Source: Chitinophagaceae bacterium (lineage in GTDB: Bacteria > Bacteroidota > Bacteroidia > Chitinophagales > Chitinophagaceae). Taken from it: a stretch of DNA of 64,000 nt. Both the position numbers and the translations under genes were made by a program. Below are positions 27,556-36,500 of this stretch, piece by piece. Location of the stretch: the NCBI GenBank assembly GCA_947447265.1, contig CANFKC010000026.1:1-64000 (forward strand), written 5' to 3'. The notes under the pieces are model-generated. The model was not told the origin of the DNA and ran no database searches. It worked only from the letters and a program-made list of their open reading frames with translations. Positions within the stretch are counted from its first letter, which is position 1, and each line of letters opens with the position of its first letter.

Positions 27556-28101
27556 ATGTCATTTAGATTCTCGCACATAAAAGGAATAAACATTACACTC
27601 TTTGCTTTGCACAGTATGGGAAAGGTTGCCGAGCCATCAAGGCTATTTTTGCTGTTCTATCTCGCTGATCTGAAACATCTTGCAAACTATGGCACACTCA
27701 TCACCGGCGACAGATATGTAGCCATGAAGTATGGTCCGGCACCCAGCCAGATACTCGCGATATGCCAGCAAATAAAAAGCGATACCGAGGCCAATGAAAA
27801 CAAATTCAAAAAAATGTCGCCTCTTGCAATAAATGAGCAACACCAGATAGTTGCAAGAGATACCTACAATATCAAATACCTGCAGGCAACTGAAGTAGAA
27901 TGCATCTTTGAAATATTGCACCTTTATAAAAACGCATCGCAGGAAATGCTAAGCCATATTACCATGGGAAAAGCCTGGGCAAATGCAGATATTAACGGAG
28001 AGATCAGCATTGCTGAAATGGCGATGGAAAGTAGTGCAACGCCAGCGATGCTAGCCCGCATAGAACGAAATTGTACCGAAGAAATGCTTGCATTCAAATA
28101 A
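27556..28101 (+). CDS. Panacea domain protein (SocA/DUF4065 family)
   Basis: This 181-aa protein matches the Panacea (formerly DUF4065, SocA-like) antitoxin family. The N-terminal KGINITLFALHSMG...SRLFLLFYLADLKHLANYG is the family's opening helix pair, followed by TGDRYVAMKYGPAPSQI, the conserved (Y/F)GP motif. Panacea proteins usually neutralise a toxin encoded next to them. Here no ORF long enough and convincing enough to be a toxin lies on either side: 27123-27555 and 28102-28541 are non-coding. It may be an orphan antitoxin, or one whose toxin has decayed. The region downstream carries interspersed repeats. Confidence 0.8.
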   Translation: MSFRFSHIKGINITLFALHSMGKVAEPSRLFLLFYLADLKHLANYGTLITGDRYVAMKYGPAPSQILAICQQIKSDTEANENKFKKMSPLAINEQHQIVARDTYNIKYLQATEVECIFEILHLYKNASQEMLSHITMGKAWANADINGEISIAEMAMESSATPAMLARIERNCTEEMLAFK

Positions 28102-28144
28102 CAGGTTGCTGCGCGAAAGCGCTCACCAGTTCATATTGCCGCGC

Positions 28145-28263
28145 CACTCGTCTGCGTTTGTAATGCGTACGCCCCGGAACAGCGATTATGATGCGTGTAT
28201 AAAAAACACTCGTCCGCGTTTGTAACGCGGATGCCACGGATTGGCGTTTGTATCGCCCGTATA
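28145..28263. repeat. Interspersed GCGTTTGTAACGC repeats
   Basis: A CACTCGTCYGCGTTTGTAA unit recurs at a 62-bp interval (from 28145 and 28207), and a shorter GGCGTTTGTATCGCC version follows at 28242. The GCG-TTTGTAA-CGC cores are imperfect palindromes. The rest of 28264-28541 has no gene. Confidence 0.6.
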
Positions 28264-28541
28264 AAAACCCATCCACATCAATGTTAAGAACATTGGCCAA
28301 AAACACAAAAAGAAAAATCAAACAGAAGTTTACAAAAAAATACACCCATGCCAGATTTTACAAAAGCGCAGGGCAATTCTTGCTACACCATGATTCTCAA
28401 TGCCTCCAATTCCCATTAATAACAATTAGTTAATGGCCGTTTTTCAGTAACAATTTGCTGCAATACACATAACACACCAAATGCAATTCGCCCCGTTTTT
28501 CCGTCTCAATTTTACGGCTCACTGTTAAAAACCAGTAAAAA

Positions 28542-31500
28542 ATGAAACAGAAAAACTTTTTGAACCAGGACGCTGCAACTGCAGGCGCACTGAAAGAAAA
28601 CAGGCAGGTAAAGCCCACAAGGCTTTCCGGTAAAATGGCATTGCTCAGCGGTGTGGTTATGATGTGCATGCAGCTGCTGGGCAGTAAAGCAAATGCACAA
28701 ATTGCTACCTACACAGGTACCGGCGGCACCAGCACGGCTATTACCTATGTAGCCAATGAAACAGGTACAGTATTGCAAAAAACAGGCTTCGGCACAGCTA
28801 CTCCATGCGGCAGTGGTGGCTTAAGTGGTATGACCAACAATGGTATTACTACTTATGCTTCAACTCACGCACATGCATTCTTCCAGGTACTCCCAAACAC
28901 CGGCTTTCAACTAAATGTTACCTCTCTTTCTGTAAAAATCAGAAGGTCAGGTTCAGGTCTTGCTAAAGTACGTTTCGCTTATAGCCTCGACAATGGCGCG
29001 ACATGGACCGATGATGGTGTTGACCATGCACCCGACAACGCATCTTGCGGTGCAGGTTCTACGGTATTTACATGGGGTGGCGGCACCTTACCTGTAGGTA
29101 TCACCAGCACAACTAACGGCATCATATTTGGCTTCTACGCTTATGCTCCAATAGCAGCAGGCGGCGTGTTCCAGATCAATTCCATCACGGTAGGCGGCGC
29201 TGTAGTTGCAGCGGGCTCATGCACAGGCACTCCTTCTGCAGGTACTGCGGCCGGAAGCCCTGCAAGCCTTTGCGGCAGCGGCTCTTCTGTACTTTCACTG
29301 AGTGGTGCTACTGCAGGCACAGGTATTTCTTACCAGTGGCAGTCGTCTTCAGCAAGCTCTGGTCCGTTCTCCAATATTTCGGGCGAAACTAACCTTACTT
29401 ACAATGCATCAGTATCAACAACAACTTACTATCGTTGCGTTACTACCTGCGCTTCTTTCGGTTCAGCAAATTCAACAGTTGCAAGTGTAACCGTTAACCC
29501 GCTGCCAGCTGGTATAACAGGTACAACTACAATACCACAACATACAACATCAACGTTAGCTGATGCTGATGCAGGTGGCACCTGGAGCAGCAGCGACGTT
29601 TATACTGCAACAGTTAACCCTTCAACGGGAGATGTATACGGTGTGGCTTCTGGCGCAGCTACAATTACCTACACACTGCCTACAGGTTGTGCAACAACAA
29701 CTGGTGTAACCATCTCTAATATTCCTTTCAATACCTGCGCACGTAACCTTGTTGTGTTAACGGCTAACGGAACCAGCAGCGCTGCTGCATCAGTTACGTT
29801 GAGGGAGTATGACAACTTTACACTTAACCAATCAGCACCTATCAGCACTGACGCTATTCCATCAACCGGCGCAGGCAAGTTAACCATAAGTGGTTCTGCT
29901 TCAACTGAAGGCCACCTTGCATTAGACGCTGAATGGACACACCTTGTATTTGCAGGTTATGATGCCGCTCCGGGCACTGCCAATGTAGCAACTGCTGCCA
30001 GCATAAACAGGAAAATATATTCTGTTGACGCATCTGCAACTAACACACAGGTAGCTAACGATGGTCAGACAACAACCTTCAGAACATCAAACATCCGTAG
30101 CGCAGCTGCTAACGGTTCCAACTACTATTCATCTGGTAACAGCAGCACAGCCGGTACAGCAGGCATCCAGTTAAATGGAGCTACAACGTCTACACAAATC
30201 ACCGCTACTACGCTTAACACACGTGTTGTAGGCATCTTCAATGGCCAGTTGTACTACACCAGCGCAAGCGCAGCCGGCATGGGTCTTCCTTTCGGTTTGT
30301 ACAAAGTAGGTACCGGTATCCCAACTACTATTACCGCTTCTGCTAACGAGATCACTACTGATACTAATTCAAGTCCGCTTGGCTTCTCTGTTAGCCCTGA
30401 TGGCAATACTGCTTACATCGCTGATGACAGGTCAACTGCAGGTAAAGGCATCTACAAGTATACACGCTCTGGTGCTACATGGTCTTTTGCATACAAATTG
30501 GCAAATGGCGTAGGTGCACGTTCAGTAGTTGTTGATTATTCTACAGTGCCTTATGCTACTGTTTATGCTACCACTGCAAGCAATACTGCAACAACACGCG
30601 ATACACTTATCAAAATAGTAGACAGTAATGCAACTGCTGCTTATGTTAACCTTGCAACTTCTGATTCAGGTACCAGCTTCCGTGGTGTTACTTTCGCTCC
30701 GGGTTGCTGCGCTAAGATCTACGCAATAACTCCTGATACTATCTGCAATGGCGACAGCGCTATGGTTGTTATCTATGGCAACCCGGGTGCTACTGTTTAC
30801 TACAACGATGGCACTACAACTTTCATGGTTACATTAAATGCAAGCGGTACTGATACTATCCGTACAGGCGCATTAGCTGCAACACTTACTTACAGCCTGG
30901 TGGCTATTACTACCAGCACCTGCGATTCAGTTTCACTTACCGGTTCTGCTACAATCACTGTAAATCATGCACCTGAGGTTGATGATATCTCTGCTGATTC
31001 CGGCACTTCTGTTTGCGAAGGCAGTACACTTGCTTTAGGTGACGCTTTCCCTGGTGGAGTATGGAGCAGCAGCGATAATGCTATTGCTACAGTTGACGCT
31101 GCTACTGGCTTAGTTACTGGCGTTAGCGCTGGTTCCGTTACTATTTCTTATACCGTAACTAACAGCTGCGGTTCTACTACCGTTACTATCGGCATTACCG
31201 TTGACGCAGCACCTCCAGTGGCTGCAATCTCTGGTGCTTCAAGTGTTGCTGTTGGCAGCACTATCACTTTAAGTGACGCTACCACAGGTGGCACATGGAG
31301 CAGCAGCGACGTTTTAGTTGCTACAGTTGACCCAATCTCTGGCGACGTTACAGGCGCATCTACAGGCCTCGTTACTATCACTTATACAGTTACCAACTCT
31401 TGCGGCAGCGCTTTCGCAACTTACGATGTTCAGGTAACAGGCTTATTGAAAGGTATTGCAGCAAACAATGCTACAACTACTGCTACTTCAAATATCAGCT

Positions 31501-31709
31501 TGTATCCTAACCCGGCCAACACTACTTTAAACATCAGCGCTACCGAAAAAGTAAACGTTACTATTCTCTGCGTTGACGGAAAAGTATTGATGGAACAGAA
31601 AGATGCTACTTCAATAAACGTTAGCAATCTTGCAAGCGGCGTTTACATGATCAAGATATACAACACAGAAAATGTGCTGATCAAAAACACTCGTTTCACC
31701 AAGAACTAA
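28542..31709 (+). CDS. T9SS-secreted protein with propeller-like centre and Ig-like repeats
   Basis: This 1055-aa protein has a long N-terminal region (53 aa to KANAQ); a start at the internal Met32 (28635) would give a more ordinary signal peptide. An N-terminal beta-sandwich-like domain (about 54-230) is followed by two Ig-like repeats. A domain with propeller-like features (about 395-730) has SVSPDGNTAYIADD and GLYKVGTG. Two BIg2-like repeats with GG(V/T)WSSSD cores (about 810-960) resemble those of the 1734-aa protein. The T9SS type A domain starts ISLYPNPANTTL and ends RFTKN. Function is unknown beyond surface display. A strong terminator follows. Confidence 0.83.
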   Translation: MKQKNFLNQDAATAGALKENRQVKPTRLSGKMALLSGVVMMCMQLLGSKANAQIATYTGTGGTSTAITYVANETGTVLQKTGFGTATPCGSGGLSGMTNNGITTYASTHAHAFFQVLPNTGFQLNVTSLSVKIRRSGSGLAKVRFAYSLDNGATWTDDGVDHAPDNASCGAGSTVFTWGGGTLPVGITSTTNGIIFGFYAYAPIAAGGVFQINSITVGGAVVAAGSCTGTPSAGTAAGSPASLCGSGSSVLSLSGATAGTGISYQWQSSSASSGPFSNISGETNLTYNASVSTTTYYRCVTTCASFGSANSTVASVTVNPLPAGITGTTTIPQHTTSTLADADAGGTWSSSDVYTATVNPSTGDVYGVASGAATITYTLPTGCATTTGVTISNIPFNTCARNLVVLTANGTSSAAASVTLREYDNFTLNQSAPISTDAIPSTGAGKLTISGSASTEGHLALDAEWTHLVFAGYDAAPGTANVATAASINRKIYSVDASATNTQVANDGQTTTFRTSNIRSAAANGSNYYSSGNSSTAGTAGIQLNGATTSTQITATTLNTRVVGIFNGQLYYTSASAAGMGLPFGLYKVGTGIPTTITASANEITTDTNSSPLGFSVSPDGNTAYIADDRSTAGKGIYKYTRSGATWSFAYKLANGVGARSVVVDYSTVPYATVYATTASNTATTRDTLIKIVDSNATAAYVNLATSDSGTSFRGVTFAPGCCAKIYAITPDTICNGDSAMVVIYGNPGATVYYNDGTTTFMVTLNASGTDTIRTGALAATLTYSLVAITTSTCDSVSLTGSATITVNHAPEVDDISADSGTSVCEGSTLALGDAFPGGVWSSSDNAIATVDAATGLVTGVSAGSVTISYTVTNSCGSTTVTIGITVDAAPPVAAISGASSVAVGSTITLSDATTGGTWSSSDVLVATVDPISGDVTGASTGLVTITYTVTNSCGSAFATYDVQVTGLLKGIAANNATTTATSNISLYPNPANTTLNISATEKVNVTILCVDGKVLMEQKDATSINVSNLASGVYMIKIYNTENVLIKNTRFTKN

Positions 31710-31734
31710 TCATTGCTGAAAATTTGTGCTCATT

Positions 31735-31762
31735 GAGCCGCTCCATTTGGGGCGGCTCTTTT
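31735..31762 (+). terminator. Intrinsic terminator after the 1055-aa gene
   Basis: A GAGCCGC/GCGGCTC 7-bp stem with a 10-base loop is followed by TTTT, 26 bases past the stop codon. Confidence 0.85.
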
Positions 31763-31879
31763 GCTGTTGAACAAATCGTGCATTGCAAGCTATGAAGCAA
31801 CCTCACATCAACCCGGCAAATCAGCGCGCAAATTCTTTTGCTGCATTCTCATCGACCCATTTCTCCGATAAATCCACAA

Positions 31880-31910
31880 TTGGCGCTTTAATCATAAAAC
31901 TATACTTTTG
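31880..31910 (+). promoter_or_regulatory. Promoter of the M20 amidohydrolase gene
   Basis: TTG at 31880-31882, then 20 bases, then TACTTTTG (31903-31910), fits the Bacteroidota -33/-7 layout. The box overlaps an upstream in-frame TTG, which argues for translation from the ATG at 31935. Confidence 0.65.
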
Positions 31911-31934
31911 AAAAACAACTTTCAATTGTACAAT

Positions 31935-33116
31935 ATGCTTCATAAAATACGCGAAAAAGCGCAACAGTACTTCCCCGATGTGCAGGCTATCCGTCACCAT
32001 ATTCATGCCAATCCCGAACTATCATTTATAGAATACAATACTTCAAAATACGTTTCCGGAAAGCTCACAGAATGGAATATTGCGCATGAAGCAGGAATTG
32101 CCGATACCGGTATCGTAGCGATTATAAAAGGTAAAAATCCGGAGAAAAAATGCATAGCTCTGCGCGCAGAACTGGATGCGCTCCCCATAAAAGAAGCGAA
32201 TGAAGTGCCCTACAAATCGAAAAACGCAGGCGTTATGCACGCCTGCGGCCACGATGTGCATGCCAGTTGCCTGCTGGGTGCCGCACGCATCCTGTACGAC
32301 CTGAAAGACGAATGGGAAGGGACCATTAAGTTGATATGGCAGCCGGGTGAAGAAAAGCATCCCGGTGGCGCCAGCCTCATGATAAAAGCCGGTGTGCTGG
32401 AAAACCCAAAACCAGAGGCAATATTTGCACTGCATGTTTACCCACACCTGCCAAGCGGCCAGACGGGTTTCAGGGCCGGCCAATATATGGCTAGCGCTGA
32501 TGAGGTGTATATTACTATTGAGGGTAAAGGCGGCCATGCTGCCCTGCCCCACCAAACCATCGACCCAATCGCTATTTCAGCATTGGTTATTACTGGGTTG
32601 CAGCAGGTAATATCGCGAAAGGGCAATCCGCTTATCCCGTCCGTTCTTACGTTTGGCAGCATACAGGCAGGCTTTGCCACTAATGTTATACCTGATAAAG
32701 TAGAGATACTCGGCACCTTCCGCACCATGAATGAAAAATGGCGCTACGAAGCCCACCAATGGATAAAAGACTTTACTGAACAAACCTGTGCTGCATATGG
32801 CGCAAAAGCAACAGTAGAAATTCCAGTTGGCTACCCATCGCTTTTCAACGACCCGGCTCTCACAGCAAAAGCCGAAAACTGGGCAAAAGAATTTGTAGGT
32901 AACGAAAACGTGCACATGCTGGATATGCGCATGGCCGGCGAAGATTTCAGCTTTTATACACACGAAGTGCCTGGCTGCTTTTTCCGTATCGGCACGAGCA
33001 AAGCAGGGAAGGAGTTTCTTGCCCCTGTGCACAATGCCCACTTTGATATTGACGAACAGGCTATGGAAACAGGCATGGGCATTATGGCATGGATGGGTGT
33101 TAATGCTTTGCAGTAA
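31935..33116 (+). CDS. M20 family amidohydrolase (N-acyl amino acid/hippurate hydrolase type)
   Basis: This is a 393-aa cytosolic metallopeptidase-fold enzyme that removes acyl groups from N-acyl amino acids or related amides. Numbering from the ATG at 31935, the metal-binding motif HACGHDVHA spans 102-110, the catalytic Glu139 with Glu140 lies in PGEEKHPGG, a further ligand is H167 in ALHVYP, and the last is in PVHNAHFDIDE near the C terminus. No signal peptide is seen. The TTG at 31908 would add nine residues but lies inside the promoter box. The gene stands alone between a terminator and a heptamer run. Confidence 0.9.
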   Translation: MLHKIREKAQQYFPDVQAIRHHIHANPELSFIEYNTSKYVSGKLTEWNIAHEAGIADTGIVAIIKGKNPEKKCIALRAELDALPIKEANEVPYKSKNAGVMHACGHDVHASCLLGAARILYDLKDEWEGTIKLIWQPGEEKHPGGASLMIKAGVLENPKPEAIFALHVYPHLPSGQTGFRAGQYMASADEVYITIEGKGGHAALPHQTIDPIAISALVITGLQQVISRKGNPLIPSVLTFGSIQAGFATNVIPDKVEILGTFRTMNEKWRYEAHQWIKDFTEQTCAAYGAKATVEIPVGYPSLFNDPALTAKAENWAKEFVGNENVHMLDMRMAGEDFSFYTHEVPGCFFRIGTSKAGKEFLAPVHNAHFDIDEQAMETGMGIMAWMGVNALQ

Positions 33117-33229
33117 TGAAATAGTTGGGCCGACAACTAATGAATCATATTACAATCGCCCGAAATCCCCATTTTCCTTTGCCCGATACACAATTTACGA
33201 CTTAAATGATTCGTATCCTTATGCATCGC

Positions 33230-33257
33230 TTACGACTTTCGACTTATGACTTACGAC
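33230..33257. repeat. Heptamer run (TTACGAC family)
   Basis: Four exact 7-base units (TTACGAC, TTTCGAC, TTATGAC, TTACGAC) lie in the 247-bp gap between the M20 gene and the next promoter. A degenerate extra unit is at 33195-33202. Confidence 0.8.
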
Positions 33258-33289
33258 TAAAAACAAGTTGCACTAAAATTTGCAAAACC

Positions 33290-33321
33290 TTTCTTTTATA
33301 TCCGCCAAGTTATATATTTGC
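33290..33321 (+). promoter_or_regulatory. Promoter of the Cys-rich secreted protein gene
   Basis: TTTC (33290-33293), 19 bases, then TATATTTG followed by C (33313-33321), matches the Bacteroidota -33/-7 arrangement, 43 bases before the ATG. Confidence 0.6.
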
Positions 33322-33363
33322 AAGAGTTTGTGGTAAATTAATCACATTATAAATCGTTCAATA

Positions 33364-33828
33364 ATGACAGGCCGTATATCGCTTTTACTTTTTTTACCTC
33401 TGTTTATACTTTGCTCCCTTACTTCAGGTGCTCAGGATCTGAATTACAATTCGCATAAAAAATATTTCGACCTGTGCTCTTATAAGAAAGAATGCTATTC
33501 CTGCGAGTCTTGCCCAAGGGAAATGTACAAGGTGAAGATCAAAAACAATACCGATAAAAAAATCAAGTCAGTATTCTACCAATATTATTCTCCGTTGTAC
33601 CAAAAAAACCTGACTAAAGAAGCGGTACTGGAAGGCGACCAGATCGAAAAGAACGACATTGGCTATCTTTTCATTTGTGTTAAAAACAAGCTGCACTGGG
33701 CTATTACCAAAATAGTGTATAGCGATAACAGCGATGTTTCATTCGTAGTTGATGGTCCGCTTCGCACATACCACCAGGAACCTGATGAGTGCCCTTGCAA
33801 CACCACCGCAAAAGAACGTAAATACTAA
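33364..33828 (+). CDS. Small Cys-rich exported protein of unknown function
   Basis: This 154-aa protein has a signal peptide (to SGAQ). A cluster of cysteines follows at about residues 38-52 (LCSYKKECYSCESCPRE), with another pair near the C terminus (DECPCN). The cysteine spacing would suit disulfides or metal binding in the periplasm. The central part is beta-rich. I do not recognise a family. It has its own promoter (33290-33321) and a strong terminator (33848-33885), so it is probably a single-gene unit. Confidence 0.72.
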   Translation: MTGRISLLLFLPLFILCSLTSGAQDLNYNSHKKYFDLCSYKKECYSCESCPREMYKVKIKNNTDKKIKSVFYQYYSPLYQKNLTKEAVLEGDQIEKNDIGYLFICVKNKLHWAITKIVYSDNSDVSFVVDGPLRTYHQEPDECPCNTTAKERKY

Positions 33829-33847
33829 TTATACATCTCATTTATTG

Positions 33848-33885
33848 AAAAATATCCACTCTTACATGGGTGGATATTTTTATTT
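33848..33885 (+). terminator. Intrinsic terminator before the rhodanese gene
   Basis: A perfect 12-bp stem (AAAAATATCCAC with GTGGATATTTTT) with a 10-base loop is rich in A on the left and T on the right, so it may work in both directions. Confidence 0.8.
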
Positions 33886-33914
33886 TACATACTACACAAC
33901 ACAGCACTACAGCA

Positions 33915-34214
33915 ATGCAGCAGGTTACACCACAGCAACTAAAAAACTGGACCGAGAACAAAAAAGACTTTGTACTGATCGATATTCGGGAAGGCTGGGA
34001 AAGAGTCGCTTTTAATATTGGCGGCACACACATACCTATGGGCGACCTTATGGCAAGTCTTAGTGAAATACCAAAAGATAAAGATGTGGTTATCTATTGC
34101 GAAAAAGGAATTCGCAGTGTAATTTCCATACAACGCCTCGAAGGTCAGGGCTTCAACAACCTTTTCAACCTGAATGGCGGTATGAGTGCATGGAAGTACG
34201 AATATGGCAACTAA
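33915..34214 (+). CDS. Rhodanese-like sulfurtransferase domain protein
   Basis: This 99-aa single-domain rhodanese starts at the ATG at 33915 (MQQVTPQQLKNW); an earlier in-frame ATG at 33870 lies inside the terminator stem. The active-site loop is CEKGIRS with Cys62, and the family motif LIDIREGWER is near residue 21. Such proteins carry persulfide sulfur for thiolation or detoxification, usually in the cytosol. No signal peptide is present. It converges on the LD-carboxypeptidase gene with a 4-base overlap. Confidence 0.88.
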   Translation: MQQVTPQQLKNWTENKKDFVLIDIREGWERVAFNIGGTHIPMGDLMASLSEIPKDKDVVIYCEKGIRSVISIQRLEGQGFNNLFNLNGGMSAWKYEYGN

Positions 34215-35104
34215 CCAACAGCCAGTACACTACCTTCGGCATTTACAGTCAGGCTATGTTCTAACCCAAGCGCCAGTGTATAGTTAACATCCTGGTGCCC
34301 GCAAGGGAAATTGAAACAAACCGGGTAGTCATACTCACTGACTTTATCCCAAATTATCTCTTCAATGGTTTGCCCGAAAGGCCGCTCAGTATCTTGCAAA
34401 TCGGTAAACCCACCAACCACCAGAGCCCTTAATCCTTTTAGCTTCCCTGCTCGTTTAAGGTGCATCAGCATCCGGTCAATATGATACAAATGCTCGCCCA
34501 GGTCTTCGATAAATAAGATCTTCCCGTTAGTGTCAACTTCAGAAGCAGATGCGGTAAGATGCACCAGCAACGACAAATTACCCCCGGTCAGAATACCTTT
34601 CGCAACTCCATGCCTGTTAAAACCAGACGGAGGTGCAATATATTGCTGAGCTTCACCGGTAAGCGCCCGCTTTAGGGAAAGCAGATAATCTTCATGCTCC
34701 GTTTCCGGCTTAAAATGGCCGCACATAGGGCTATGAAGGGTTGGTATGCCAAAATTGGCTTGTATGTGGTTGTGTATAACGGTTATATCGCTAAATCCAC
34801 TTACCCATTTCGGCTTTTGTTGGAATTTTGTAAAGTCAAGACCATCAATAATCCGGCTCATGCCATAACCACCCCGCCCCATCAGTATGGCATCAATAGC
34901 CGGGTCGTCCAGCATTAGCTGGAGGTCCGCCATTCTTTCCGCATCGGTACCAGAAAAATAATGGTGCTCTGAACCTATTGTTTTCCCTTTTTTTACCTCA
35001 AAACCCCAATCGTTGAGTACTTTAATAGCATAGCTTACGCGCTCCGCTGCAACATAGCCCGAAGGGCATGTTATACCAATTACCGACCCCTTTTTAAGAT
35101 TCAT
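34211..35104 (-). CDS. LD-carboxypeptidase, peptidase family S66
   Basis: This 297-aa enzyme cleaves the L,D bond before the terminal D-Ala of peptidoglycan tetrapeptides during wall recycling, or acts on related substrates as MccF does. The catalytic triad is clear: Ser105 in GFSDIT, Glu200 in LFIEDLGE and His270 in CGHQDVNY. The start is placed at the ATG at 35104 because the upstream in-frame TTG (35125) is above the -7 box at 35109-35116. That box leaves only a very short leader. It lacks a signal peptide, which fits cytosolic recycling. Confidence 0.9.
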   Translation of the reverse strand: MNLKKGSVIGITCPSGYVAAERVSYAIKVLNDWGFEVKKGKTIGSEHHYFSGTDAERMADLQLMLDDPAIDAILMGRGGYGMSRIIDGLDFTKFQQKPKWVSGFSDITVIHNHIQANFGIPTLHSPMCGHFKPETEHEDYLLSLKRALTGEAQQYIAPPSGFNRHGVAKGILTGGNLSLLVHLTASASEVDTNGKILFIEDLGEHLYHIDRMLMHLKRAGKLKGLRALVVGGFTDLQDTERPFGQTIEEIIWDKVSEYDYPVCFNFPCGHQDVNYTLALGLEHSLTVNAEGSVLAVG

Positions 35105-35108
35105 GAGC

Positions 35109-35116
35109 CAAAAGTA
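35109..35116 (-). promoter_or_regulatory. -7 promoter box for the LD-carboxypeptidase gene
   Basis: The reverse complement reads TACTTTTG, 5 bases upstream of the ATG at 35104, implying a nearly leaderless transcript if used. Confidence 0.45.
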
Positions 35117-35217
35117 AAATTTCAATTTGGTTTTTCTCGCCCGGCAATTAGATAAGACGTCCTAAATTTAACTTCCAGGTGATATTTCTTTGGCGGAATT
35201 GTGTTTATTTTGCTTGC

Positions 35218-35248
35218 TTTGCAATCCTGAAAAAAGTTATATCTTTAG
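35218..35248 (+). promoter_or_regulatory. Promoter of the TPR protein gene
   Basis: TTTG (35218-35221), 18 bases, then TATCTTTA (35240-35247) fits the -33/-7 layout with one departure from TAnnTTTG. Confidence 0.5.
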
Positions 35249-35301
35249 AAATTATTACTATTTGATTGACGCTCAGTAGGGTTTAAACAAAATATTTAAA
35301 T

Positions 35302-36375
35302 ATGATGCAGTTAAAAAAAATATATATAATCTATTGCATTACCCACCTGGTTATATTTAGTGCTGTTGCACAGGCAGATAATTCAAATATTCAAAAATCA
35401 AAGGCATACGCTAGCAGGGGCAAGTTTCATTACGATCATGGCCGCTTTGACTCTGCTGTACTTTATTTTAATGCTGCTTTAAAACTGAATGCAAAAGATG
35501 CCGCCGCATTCTTTTACCGTGGTAATGCAAAGGAACAATTGAAGCGCTATGACGAGGCAATTGCAGATTTTAATGAAGCGATAAAACTCGATCCAAAGGA
35601 CGCCAGCAACTATTGCAATCGTGGTATAGCAAAAACTGAACTGAAACAATACGACGAAGCAATAGCCGACTTTAATGCGGCCATTAAGGCCGACCCGAAA
35701 TCAGCAAGTGCCTACTTCTACCGCGGCAATGCGCACGACGAATTGAAAAAATACAGCGAAGCGCTAACTGACTATAACATGGCCATAAAACTCGATGGCA
35801 AAAACGCAGCGGCATACAACCACAGGGGCATCACGCTTATTAACCTGAAAAAATACAAAGAAGCGGTTAATGATTTTAATGAAGCCATTAAGCTCAACCC
35901 TAAAAATGCAGCCAGTTACGACAATCGCGGTACTGCAAAATTTGAATTAAAGGAGCAGGCTGAAGCCATAAAAGATTTCGATGCGGCAATAAAACTCGAC
36001 CCGAGGAATGCCAAGGCTTACGATAACCGTGGCCGTGCGAAAGATGACCTGAAGAAGCACAAAGAAGCAATTGCCGATTACAATCAGGCCCTGCAACTTG
36101 ACCCTGAGAATGCAAATGCACTTAACAATCGAGGCTATGCAAAGGCCCAGTTAAAGGACTACAAAAACGCACTGAAAGACTTTGAGCAATCTATAGCGTT
36201 TGATGCTAATAACCCGATACCTTTCAATAATATCGGTTATGCTTATTACAAACTGGGCGATTGCAAAAAAGCAATTGCTAATTATGATAAGGCAACCACA
36301 TTAGGCGGCAAAGACTACACTCCACACTTTCTGTACAGGGAAGACGCGGTAAAGGTGTGCAATGGCAAGAAATAG
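35302..36375 (+). CDS. Exported tetratricopeptide repeat (TPR) protein
   Basis: This 357-aa protein begins with two adjacent Met codons and a signal peptide ending near SAVAQA. The rest is about nine consecutive 34-residue TPR units. Their consensus pattern (A-Y-x-N-R-G-x-A-K, then Y-x-E-A-I-x-D-F-N-x-A-I-K-L-D-P) is very regular, for example AYDNRGRAKDDLKKHKEAI. TPR superhelices serve as docking surfaces, here in the periplasm or on the outer membrane. No partner gene is evident. A heptamer run starts eight bases after the stop codon. Confidence 0.88.
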   Translation: MMQLKKIYIIYCITHLVIFSAVAQADNSNIQKSKAYASRGKFHYDHGRFDSAVLYFNAALKLNAKDAAAFFYRGNAKEQLKRYDEAIADFNEAIKLDPKDASNYCNRGIAKTELKQYDEAIADFNAAIKADPKSASAYFYRGNAHDELKKYSEALTDYNMAIKLDGKNAAAYNHRGITLINLKKYKEAVNDFNEAIKLNPKNAASYDNRGTAKFELKEQAEAIKDFDAAIKLDPRNAKAYDNRGRAKDDLKKHKEAIADYNQALQLDPENANALNNRGYAKAQLKDYKNALKDFEQSIAFDANNPIPFNNIGYAYYKLGDCKKAIANYDKATTLGGKDYTPHFLYREDAVKVCNGKK

Positions 36376-36382
36376 TTTGCTG

Positions 36383-36413
36383 GTAGGTAGTCGTTAGTAT
36401 TTAGTAAATAGTA
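36383..36413. repeat. Heptamer run (GTAnnTA family)
   Basis: Four 7-base units (GTAGGTA, GTCGTTA, GTATTTA, GTAAATA) plus a partial fifth begin 8 bases after the TPR gene's stop codon. Confidence 0.75.
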
Positions 36414-36500
36414 CGCGGTGCTATTTTGTGCTATATTATTAGGAGTAATGGGTTTGTGCACCTACGCCGCCGTTACCTGACCTATTCTTGAAGCCGCCAA

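Noticed and set aside
28094-28433. Small open frames that might be a toxin partner for the Panacea gene
   Set aside because: They run through interspersed repeats, have no start signals and show unusual composition, so no toxin gene can be supported.
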